Source: Breviolum minutum Mf 1.05b.01 (lineage: Eukaryota > Sar > Dinophyceae > Suessiales > Symbiodiniaceae). From it: a DNA stretch of 64,000 nucleotides. Position numbers and translations under genes: made by a program. The stretch is taken from NCBI GenBank assembly GCA_000507305.1, contig DF239633.1, forward strand, positions 1 to 64,000, in the 5' to 3' direction. How positions within the stretch are numbered: the stretch's first letter is position 1; every line of letters begins with the position of its first letter. Below are positions 9,212 through 18,700 of this stretch, piece by piece. Below the pieces are notes generated by a model. It was not told the DNA's origin and did no database searches. It was given only the letters and a program-made list of their open reading frames with translations.

Positions 9212-9308
9212 TATACCCCATACCATCCATGTATGGTATATTTACCTACATTTGGTTGATTTTTATGGTAAATGTAGGTAAATATATCATACATGGATGC
9301 TATGGGTA
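9212..9308. repeat. Family D palindromic repeat, copy 2
   Basis: 'ggtatatttacctacatttg' pairs with 'aaatgtaggtaaatatatc', and outer 'ataccatccatgtatgg' blocks pair with 'catacatggatgctatggg'. Confidence 0.7.
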
Positions 9309-9309
9309 C

Positions 9310-10527
9310 TTGATTGTAGGAAGCCAAAAAAAAACAACCAATAGTTGATAAGACTAACATAGTTTTAATATCTATATAATCTTATTTCCAAATGTGGGAC
9401 AAGACCTTGTACTGTAATTTGTAGGAAAACACGGAAATTTCATCAAATTTCCATCATATGTCTAGTGATTTTTGACCTCAATGGTCGGGGAAGATCTGAG
9501 CATTGAATCTGAGTCTTGACAAGCGGATTGATGCGCGTTTTATCTTGAAACGATGTGCAGTTGAAAATCTGCCTTCCAAACACACAAATTGAAGCCTGGC
9601 ATGTTTCAGTATCTTAAAAGGTTTCTTTTGGCTTGAGAGAGAAAATTTGTTGCGAATTTTGTGGATGAGGTGTCAGAACAGCCCAAACTCGGGGAAAATG
9701 TCTCTGTTTCCGAAGTTTCGCAGCATACCATCCACAAACCGCAAGCTGATGATTGAATGGAAAACGAGGTGTCACACCACTATTGTCTTGCAAATACTTT
9801 GGTTGACCCAAATCTTTGAAGAAAAAAAACACATCTTTGAAAAGAAAAACACTATCCACAACTCACCAATCCTTTGCATTGCACCAAGGCGCCAAGGCAT
9901 AGGGAAGCTCTGTGTAGGGGAATTTCCTGGCGTAACGTAACTGGGTAGCTATAGATTTTTTCTGAAAAAACCTAGGTGAGTTCGATGATGTTTTGGATGA
10001 TTTTTGTTGGAAAAAAAATCCTTAAGGTTTTTTGAAACAAATATCTGGTAGAAATGCTGCTGGGGCACATGGCGAAAAGTCATGTCTTCTTCACAAGACT
10101 TTATAAGTTCATGACTTCCGTTGGTTAGAATCGAACATGAATATGTCAAGAGGCCGCAAGACACTTACAGTCTCGCTGCGACACAGATGGGACATGATGG
10201 AACTTCACCCAGTCTTCTTCACCCATCCACTGGGGCCCAGCCCCCCATCCTCAGTGCTTCAGCAATATATGGATATTCTGTCCTCAGTGCTGCAGCTTCG
10301 GGGAATCACAAAATCACACACCCTCAAAATCTGAGAGAATACAAGGTTTGGACAAGCAAATCTATGCAGGATTTGAGCTCACCCTACTGGATGCAACAGA
10401 TCTTCTTCATTGACCCCACTTTCCCTAGCGACCTGAAAAACGCAACCATCTTTCTAGAATCGTTCATCATAGAACCCTGTGCAGCTTTCAAACCCAACCA
10501 ACTCTCGTTTCAAATGTAGTAAAGTGA
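9310..10527. other. No supported gene; one long low-confidence open frame
   Basis: Mostly AT-rich unique-looking DNA. A plus-strand frame 10121-10519 (132 codons, Ser/Pro/Ala-rich) stays open but shows no domain, conserved motif or splice-like border; I do not call it a gene. Confidence 0.4.
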
Positions 10528-10528
10528 A

Positions 10529-10627
10529 TCTACCCTCTAGGGAACTAACACATCCCACCCATGGGAGAAAGATAATCATCTTCAACAGTGTTTTGGTAAG
10601 GGGATATGTTGCTTCCCAGGAGAGTAA
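10529..10627. repeat. Family B MITE, diverged copy 2
   Basis: 'CTACCCTCTAGGGAACTAAC' at the left, 'gggatatgttgcttcccagg' plus AGAGTAA at the right, core 'agataatcatctt'. It lies 20 bp from the retrotransposon insertion site. Confidence 0.75.
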
Positions 10628-10647
10628 TTTGTTTCATCAACTTGAGC

Positions 10648-10663
10648 GGTGCTCAAAACCCTT
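10648..10663. repeat. 16-bp target-site duplication, left copy
   Basis: GGTGCTCAAAACCCTT, identical to 20335-20350 and flanking the retrotransposon. The match ends at both borders. Confidence 0.88.
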
Positions 10664-10732
10664 TTTCCGAACCTTTTTCCGACCATTGCTCCTCAACTCA
10701 GCTACCGCGGAGAATGAAGTGGACCAAGAAGT

Positions 10733-13700
10733 TCACGGATGTGACTGAAAGAAGCGATGCAAACCGAAAGATCGATCCGTTCGAATCTCGACTGTTTCCC
10801 TCACCGCCGGAGGCACCAATCCAAGTCCCTTACCAACATTGTGAAAATGCGTCGCCCCCCACACTTCAGTTAACCAATCGTTAAGCTGCTTACGTGCAGT
10901 CAACGTCCAAGTGAGTTTAACGCACATTGCCCAACATTGAAACCTGTAATTGGTCGGTCGATGATGAATAGATTTCCAGTCAGGATATCGGATCTGAAAA
11001 AGGTGAGTGAGAAAACTCGACAAATTTCGCGTTGCTTTCGGTCCGTCATATTCTCGCTTCAAATCATCAAGTGCCCACGTGTTGTGAGAACTTGTTGAAA
11101 TCACTCCTCTGCACCCTGATGACAACTGAAAAGACCACAAGAGTTCGTACCATGAAACCCATTCTGTGACATACTCAGAAGCCCGTCGATCCGGTGGTGC
11201 AATCGTTTGCAGCCATGTAAGAATTCGATGCCAGCCTTCAAACTGAAGTCGACTTGGTATGTTGACCGCAAGAAAAGTGGCAAGTTCCGACAAAGGGAGA
11301 GCAAACGTGTCATCACTAGTTGGAGGCGGCCGAGGCGCCTCAGCCTTTTCCAACGGTTTAGAAATCGAAAACTGTCCAACCCTGACGTAATGTTGATGTA
11401 AATGCTTCTTCACAAAAACCAATTGTTGCACATCAAACGCCGCTTGTCTGTGGAGCTCCAAAACATGCGCAGGAAGAGTGCTAAGTGCTTGCGAAGCGAT
11501 TCCATCCACCACGTCATTGTGAAAAAACGCCCACGTTTTCCATTCGGGTTGACCTTCATAATCCTGGTGTGAATGCACATGAATGATCCTAACTCTATGT
11601 CGACTATGAGAAATGATATCTAGAAATCTCAACCACAAGTCATGATCATTGCTTTTATGGGCCTTGTGTGGCTGAGCAACGAACCTACGAGCTTTACGCA
11701 CAACTCCTAGATTATCACACCAAATGCAACACGGCCTATCATGCTGGACTGCAAATGTGACTGCACTGATGACAGCACAGAGTTCTGCACGTGTGATGGT
11801 TTGCCAATACCCTGGGACCCCACCTGTGGAAACAACTTGAAACATCGACCCACTGAAGGCATCACATGGGTGATTGGCAACAACAACTGCCCAAGCAACT
11901 AATCGAGAAGATGGAATGGCTGGAGTCAGTCCTGACCCATCTGTGAAAAGCTGTAGCTCGTGTAGTTCATCCATCCAAGCCGGTGGCGGTTGCAAGTTAC
12001 ACAACGTATCAGGAATGTCGAAAGTGCTACGCTTAAATGCCCTAACACTAGGGGGTTCACACATCCATCCCCGATTGGTGGTAGCTTCTGGTAACAAGTC
12101 AACCATGGAAACGACTTCAGGCGGAAGCAATGTTCTGAGATGGTGAGTTTCTTTACACTTCCAATGCCTGTGGTGGAGCGAATCAGGCTCATCACAAAAA
12201 CGACATGTTGCTTCTGATGACTGGTAGGCATGATGAAGAAGATCATTAGTGATAGCAGTACCATTCTGAAGGACTCTGAGGATACCACTCTCTTCTAAAG
12301 ACCATTCCGGGGAAATTCGACTGAGTTGTGCATCTACATGTTCAAGTCCTGTGAAGCCTTTACGACGAGCCCACAATGCACCCACATGTTGAGTCCAAGA
12401 TCTCATTGCACGTGAAAACAGTTCCTGATGGGGGCACCCAAGAAGGTCAACTGGAAGCTGATTATGGTCTGCAAAACAAGTGCCTCCACACCGTTGCCAA
12501 CCAATTTCCTGCAACCTTGTCAGAAGTGATCCATAGGGCCCAGGCTTACGATTCCTAGGTGGTACTTCAGCAGCCAGCGAAAAAACTTTGGAACTAATCT
12601 CCTCACTGGCATGTGCCCGAAATTGCGTTAGGGAATTCCACAAAGCAAAGAACTCTGGATCACACAGCGGTTTTTCGACGAATGACAAATGAATTTGGGA
12701 GTTTGCCCCCCATCTATCAAAACGCAAAGCCTGCAATGCTCCAGCCCTAAGTGATGCATAGATATGTTCATTTAGGGTAACAGTACTAATGCCATGTAAC
12801 GCACTTGGCCATGCAACTGTTTTGAGAACTCTGAGCTTTTGATGATACGGTGCACGACTGCGAACTAGTCGGGGCCACAACCCTTCCGCATCTTTGCACT
12901 TTTGCTTGACGACTGCATTGCCTCTTTTTGCATTATACTGCATGTGCCCCCCCATGTCCCTAGCTGCTTCTTTGGTGTTACAATTTTGCGCTCGAATGGT
13001 GGCACGCTGAGAACTGTCAGTTGACCACATGTACGTTTTAGACTGATCTAATTCCAAGTCCAAGATTTCATAGATTCTGGTCAGGGATGTATGACTGTCC
13101 AAAATTTCCTCTGTAGTTTCTGATACAAGCTCGATGTTGTCAACATATGTGAGCAATTCGGTTTGGGGGTGTTTCAATTCCATCCATCTATGTACCAATA
13201 GGTTACAAAGGGCCATACCACAAACCGAAAGGGCACAGCCCTCGGGTAGTCCTGTTGTCGACCTTAGTCCATTACTCGGTTGTCCATGGATCATGAATCT
13301 TCTAGTGATGGATCCTGCTGCCGATGCCCATGCACGAATGACACCTGCTGGAAGTCCTATCCTAGATGCCAAGTGGAACAACGGTACTCTAGGCAACAGG
13401 TTAAATGCCTTTACAAGGTCACTGACTAGGCCTGTGGATGGTGAGGAGTCATACAAAGATGCTTCAATTCTACTTTGCAATTCCCACCGCAATGACACCG
13501 ATGTGCAATTAGGCATGTTACCTCGGAGTCCTGGTGGAGCTATGGAACTGATGGCTTCAAGGATTGATTTACCACGAATTGTGCTCCACAGCCGATAGAT
13601 GATGGGAAGAATGGTAATTGGTCTATATTGATTTACTGTATCAGCACCAACTACCTTTTCTAGAGCATTAACTGCCCCTTGCATGAGTTGCTTTGGCCAG

Positions 13701-15784
13701 CAGCCGGTTTCTTCCACCTTCCTGAGAAGCTGCAGCAAGTCATCATGAAACGAGTTTGGCATGGCTAGAAGGTCTGCTCGACTAACCCCATCTAAGCCAA
13801 CTGCACTGGTCGGCTTGCGAGATTTGATGGTAGCAATCCATGTTTCCCGAGTGATAGGCGGAAGTGAGATGGATCCTTGGGGAAAAGCCATATCTATGAA
13901 ATTACTGATTTCATCCCAATGATTAGGATTTAACGACGAATGCTTATCCCAACGTTTAGACCATTGCGATTCAAACGCATCATGCAACTCTTGTGGGGTT
14001 GCAATCAAGTCACTTTGGGTCAACGTATCTCCTACCTGAAGCCCATGTTCTTGGGTGAAGACAACTGTGAAGTCCTGAATGCTGCTTACACTGAGTTGTC
14101 CCCAATGGCATTGAATGGGATCATCACTGCTAAAAGCACCTGACTCATTACACTGTTCAAGACAAATGGTCAAAGAATCCACAACTTCTGCAACCGTACG
14201 AGTTACTTTTGCAACCAATACTTGAACTGGGACCGGACCAGGCTTACGAACATCCCGAAAAACTTGATTTGCATTCTGTGAGTGCTTTTTGCTTTCTGCT
14301 GTTGCAATGCTTTGCTTAAGAATGGCTTCAAAAGCTTTCACCTCAAGTTCAAAAGCATCTCGAATCAACGTCGCTTCTTGAAGGTCAGGAGGACATCGAG
14401 GAATCTGTAGATGAGGAGCTTGCGATTGCAACGTTCTGACACACCACCACGATGCAAAACCCTTGGGAAAACCTGGTGCATGGAGAATGGAATGCCACAG
14501 TGACAATGCATGTTGCTGAGCTTTAACGTCTACCCTACCAAGTTTCCTATGGTTCACAAATGAAGTCAATCTGCGAAGCTGCACAAACCACCTTTTATGT
14601 TGAAGGCTGTTGCTCTGGAAAAGCGGAATTGCTTCTCCTGGGCGTGATGGTTTCAACGGAGACGATTTGAATGGAAGGATGGAACGATCCATCGTCTTGG
14701 CTCTACCTCTTTGTTGTTTGGAGAGGCCAGGTTTATTGGCTTGAATCTTGACGTGATGCACATGATCTTCAAATCTTTGACATATCTGAAGATATTGTTG
14801 CGAAGGGTCTTCAGAGTATTCACAAGCTGACCTGACCTCCGTGGATCGGATCAAATTCATGTCATCTGGTGTCCCAAAATCAATCACTTTAGGTTTAGGC
14901 CACACAAACTGAGTCGGATCATGCGAAGGCATAGTTAACATTGCCATGAGTGTGCTATGATCTGGAAACCTATCAAACTCATTGGAGACTGATGTGACCA
15001 GCTTCTGAAGAGCAGGACTCATGAAAATGAAGTCTTTACGAGTTTTGTGCTTACACGTAGGACCAGGTTTGATTTTCCAACGTCTTTCGGCCAGGGTTTG
15101 AATGTCAACCCAGCCCTTGGATTCCCATTCTTTGGTCTCAGGCAAAATGCCTTCCAATTGATTGAAGTCACCAGCTATAAACTTCATACCCGGGAGGTCT
15201 AAAGAAATGATACGGGCTGCCTCACGAAGCAAATCATTCGTGTTCTCACGAACTTCTGCTGAAGCATGGTTCCATGCATAGCCATACACCACTGCACCTG
15301 TGATCCAAGTCTGACCGACCATAAATGAAGCGGCGTGAATTCTACTTGTTTGGTATAACGAACTATCCCAACCGGCAAAAGTGGACCTCGTTGGGACTGA
15401 GGCCAAAAATCCTACACCAGTATGCTTCCCTCCTACAAACTGTGCCCCTGAGCTTTTGTAAGGAGCTGGATGGCCACCATAAAATTTGAACTTACTCCGA
15501 ACACCACAAAGTTCCTGTTTGAAACGATGGCAACCCGGAATAGTGAGATGAGACTCACACACTGAAAAGATGCCTCCACTAAGATCATTGAACTGCTCTG
15601 CTTTCCCTGACAGTCCCGTTGGATTTACAGCCGCCAGGGCCCATTGCTGACTAGGACCTGGATTGGCTGCCTCCCCTATCCTACACTGTCCAAACATGCA
15701 CAAAATGATCAGGAGAAAACGACAAAACTGTGCAAAACAACTGGGCAAGAAGGTGCGAGGTCTATGCACCTTATGCCCAAACTG
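10733..15784 (-). CDS. Retrotransposon ORF2: AP endonuclease, reverse transcriptase, RNase H (about 1,680 aa)
   Basis: The frame continues directly from ORF1 after the TGA; the first in-frame GTG is at 15769 and the first ATG at 15697. A hydrophobic stretch leads to 'RIGEAANPGP'. Residues numbered from 15769: APE-type endonuclease about 40-280 (CESHL near 70, GDFN near 199, PDHS near 270), which nicks the target. RT about 640-960: 'SDLVKAF' (Asp784), 'GLPEGCALS' (about 840), catalytic 'YVDN' at 875-878, where most RTs have YxDD. A Cys/His cluster (CRFCDEPDSLHHRHWKC) follows. RNase H about 1270-1410: TDGSG, RAELCAV, WCDN and NDVVDG supply the D-E-D-D set. The C-terminal 250 residues form a domain also seen in the fragment at 52490-53400. 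No internal stops. Confidence 0.93.
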   Translation of the reverse strand, partial: QFGHKVHRPRTFLPSCFAQFCRFLLIILCMFGQCRIGEAANPGPSQQWALAAVNPTGLSGKAEQFNDLSGGIFSVCESHLTIPGCHRFKQELCGVRSKFKFYGGHPAPYKSSGAQFVGGKHTGVGFLASVPTRSTFAGWDSSLYQTSRIHAASFMVGQTWITGAVVYGYAWNHASAEVRENTNDLLREAARIISLDLPGMKFIAGDFNQLEGILPETKEWESKGWVDIQTLAERRWKIKPGPTCKHKTRKDFIFMSPALQKLVTSVSNEFDRFPDHSTLMAMLTMPSHDPTQFVWPKPKVIDFGTPDDMNLIRSTEVRSACEYSEDPSQQYLQICQRFEDHVHHVKIQANKPGLSKQQRGRAKTMDRSILPFKSSPLKPSRPGEAIPLFQSNSLQHKRWFVQLRRLTSFVNHRKLGRVDVKAQQHALSLWHSILHAPGFPKGFASWWCVRTLQSQAPHLQIPRCPPDLQEATLIRDAFELEVKAFEAILKQSIATAESKKHSQNANQVFRDVRKPGPVPVQVLVAKVTRTVAEVVDSLTICLEQCNESGAFSSDDPIQCHWGQLSVSSIQDFTVVFTQEHGLQVGDTLTQSDLIATPQELHDAFESQWSKRWDKHSSLNPNHWDEISNFIDMAFPQGSISLPPITRETWIATIKSRKPTSAVGLDGVSRADLLAMPNSFHDDLLQLLRKVEETGCWPKQLMQGAVNALEKVVGADTVNQYRPITILPIIYRLWSTIRGKSILEAISSIAPPGLRGNMPNCTSVSLRWELQSRIEASLYDSSPSTGLVSDLVKAFNLLPRVPLFHLASRIGLPAGVIRAWASAAGSITRRFMIHGQPSNGLRSTTGLPEGCALSVCGMALCNLLVHRWMELKHPQTELLTYVDNIELVSETTEEILDSHTSLTRIYEILDLELDQSKTYMWSTDSSQRATIRAQNCNTKEAARDMGGHMQYNAKRGNAVVKQKCKDAEGLWPRLVRSRAPYHQKLRVLKTVAWPSALHGISTVTLNEHIYASLRAGALQALRFDRWGANSQIHLSFVEKPLCDPEFFALWNSLTQFRAHASEEISSKVFSLAAEVPPRNRKPGPYGSLLTRLQEIGWQRCGGTCFADHNQLPVDLLGCPHQELFSRAMRSWTQHVGALWARRKGFTGLEHVDAQLSRISPEWSLEESGILRVLQNGTAITNDLLHHAYQSSEATCRFCDEPDSLHHRHWKCKETHHLRTLLPPEVVSMVDLLPEATTNRGWMCEPPSVRAFKRSTFDIPDTLCNLQPPPAWMDELHELQLFTDGSGLTPAIPSSRLVAWAVVVANHPCDAFSGSMFQVVSTGGVPGYWQTITRAELCAVISAVTFAVQHDRPCCIWCDNLGVVRKARRFVAQPHKAHKSNDHDLWLRFLDIISHSRHRVRIIHVHSHQDYEGQPEWKTWAFFHNDVVDGIASQALSTLPAHVLELHRQAAFDVQQLVFVKKHLHQHYVRVGQFSISKPLEKAEAPRPPPTSDDTFALPLSELATFLAVNIPSRLQFEGWHRILTWLQTIAPPDRRASEYVTEWVSWYELLWSFQLSSGCRGVISTSSHNTWALDDLKREYDGPKATRNLSSFLTHLFQIRYPDWKSIHHRPTNYRFQCWAMCVKLTWTLTARKQLNDWLTEVWGATHFHNVGKGLGLVPPAVRETVEIRTDRSFGLHRFFQSHP

Positions 15785-15787
15785 TCA
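15785..15787 (-). other. In-frame TGA between ORF1 and ORF2
   Basis: ORF1 ends ...RPRNE, TGA, then CAG in the same frame, and the next 1,684 codons are open. Removing this one stop would give a single frame over 3,170 codons. Either a nonsense change, a readthrough site, or a termination-reinitiation boundary. Confidence 0.9.
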
Positions 15788-18700
15788 CTCATTACGCGGC
15801 CTTTTGCTGAGTAGTGCTTCGATCTTCTGCATTTGCTCTGACAACTTTGAATCAATGCACTTTTCAATGCACGACTGAACAGCACCATGATAACCCTCAA
15901 CCTGGGATTGAAGGGATTCAACGTGAGATGCCACCTGCTGGGTACGAACATCAGCTGCCTGTTGGTTAGCAACTAACTGCTGCACTTGCGATTCCAAATT
16001 GTTGAGACGAGATTCATGCTCAGAACTTTCCATTGGAGTATCTTCACGTGTCTGCAGCTTTGCCAACACCCTTTGTTCAACCACTTGTTCAATGGCTGCA
16101 ACACTTGATGCCTGAGACGACGAATTTGCACTTGGCAATTGCTTAGCTGCATTGGCCCAAGGATCCCATGCTTCATTCTCTTTTTGCTGTCGGGTAAGTG
16201 CTGAAATCTGCGGAGTGACAAGCTTGGGAACCTTCGGGATGGATGACTCATCACGAGTGATCATCAAGTCTCCATGTGCCATCGTGTAGACTGTATGCTT
16301 CGGTGGATCGTTTGCATGTACTGTCCACATTAAGCCTTGCATGTCAGCAGATCTACCCACGGGTTGGATTGCATGGGCTGACCAATCCCATTCCGCAAAC
16401 AGCTTTGTAAGTGATTTGCGTGTCACACCAAACGGCAGTGGTCCAACGACAAATGACAACTTGCTACCTCCAGGCAAAAACGGGGTTTCAGGTTTGACCT
16501 TCTGATGGACTTGAGATGCCTCAGTCAATTTGGCCCTGAATCCGTAACGAAAAGTGACCCGGACCAATGCTGTTTCAACTGGCAATGTTGTTTGAAGTGC
16601 TACTGCTTCTTCATACGACTGTTTGGCCATCCACACTGTGTGATATGCTTCATCATGTCTTCTACCATCAGGAGAACGCGGTTCAACGAACACACCTTGC
16701 ATCCCAGACATCCTATGGATAACAGCAAATGCAGGTTGTGTCACTCTCATGAAGCATGTGAACAACTGAGCTTCGGATGCTTTTGCCTTGCGAAAATGAA
16801 CCGTGAGAAAGTCACGCTGCCAAAGGTCAACAATCGGTTCACTTGCATCTGCAGTTGCTGGATGCCACTTCCCACATTGACAATTTGGCTGCTTACAAAC
16901 TTGAAGACAACTCATGACACCCAAAATGTACTTAATGGGGTGTTTGCATACTTCATCCCATTCGGACTGGCATTGATCTCGATACACCATAAATTTGACT
17001 GTTTGGGTAGCGATTTGGTCAACCTGATGTGCTACACTTGGCAATGCTCTGCTAACATCCTGAGCCCCTTTTTGGATAAGGATGGCACTCAACAAAACGG
17101 GCTCACCAGTAGTTCTAGACTGCGCAGGAAACCTAATCGATGTGCCAACTTGCTCAATGTCCGACGTGTATGGAGCCATCACTAACAAACCCAAACCTTG
17201 CTGAGTGATCATGCCCTGCGTGAGATATGGCTGAACTTCTTGCTCGGTGACCAACACAATGCCCTTCGCTTGGGGGGAAATTTGACGCAGCCCTAGTTGG
17301 GGAAGCAACGTCCCATCATGCTGGCAAAACACACCCTCAGGGATGAACACTTCTGATGGTGATAACATGACATCTTTGGACACAGTTGTTTTGGGCTGTT
17401 GCTTCTTCCTGCTATGGACTGATTTCGAGTCCTTTGTGCGGTCTTTGACAATGGCCGCAAATTCATCCGGCTGCACCAATCTGATGGATTGGTTGCTGGC
17501 AAGACTCTTCAAGGAAGCCCACGGTCTTGCAGAACGAAGTGCAGAGATGACTGGCTGATGACCCAATTTGGTAAGGACTTGCTTAACCCGGTCAGTAAGC
17601 CGGTCTGGGAACACTCCATGTTCCTTCAAAATTGCCATGAGACTTGTTTCAAGTTCTGATGCACCTCCCAAACAAAGGACAATGGGGTGACTGGGTCTTG
17701 TGACCAACAAATTTTGCCAAAAGAGAAATCTCCATTTACATGCATCATGAAGTTGGATGTATTCCATTGGCTGATCAGCGGACAATGTAATGTGCCATGA
17801 CAGGACCTGAAAACCACAATCATGATCAAACTGGCTGATGATGTCATGACGTACTTCAATAGACACCGGGGTTGAGATTTGCAACAATTGCCAAAGTTCT
17901 CCACCTTCTGTGGTTGTGACAACTGTGGTTGAACCACTCCCTTTATGCTCAATGCGAATCGGAATCCAATGATGTTGCTGGCATACTGCAGTGACCACCG
18001 GAAGAGAGTCTTGAGTGCATTGGTTCCACCACTGGCTTGCCGATTGAACTACATCACATAAATCAAAAACCAGTAACGGTGGTACCGCTCTAACTTCATG
18101 CATGGTAGATACTGCTTGGAGATAATAAGTCAACTCATCGGATGCAACGAAATGATTCTGCAACAGGCACGAATGGAGCCGGGTCATGGGAGAGAGATGA
18201 AACTCCAACTTTCCACATTCTATTGCTTCAAAAGGCTTCAAGGAGTGTGCCAGGACATAAATCTGATGATTCTCCAAAACCTTATTGGAGGGGAGTTCAT
18301 CACCCAAACATGTGAACAACTTTAACCCTTTTTCCCCTGATAAGGACAATTCCGCAGCAAGGAGAGCCGACACTGTCTGGTCTCCTCCTACAGAAACTGC
18401 CCTGAATTGGCGGTGAATGAGGTCAAAAATCATCACGTTGTTGTTGAGGATGTTTACTGCAACACCTTTAGATTCATGCTGTTCTGGGTTGGTGCTCTCT
18501 GTGGAATCAATTGGAGGTTCAAGCATGAGCACATCATCCGGACTATCTTTAGTGAGTGGTAGAGGCTCATCAACCCTGACCTCCGAAATCACAGGCTTTT
18601 CAACAAACGGTGGTTGTTCAACCTGTCCTGACATGGGAGTGGAAGAGAATGCAACCATACCACCAGTTTTCACATCAAATGGAGATGCAATGGATTGCTC

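Noticed and set aside
16505-17185. 226-codon plus-strand frame opposite ORF1
   Set aside because: Antisense shadow of the methyltransferase-gag ORF; Cys/Phe/His-rich with no recognisable motif.
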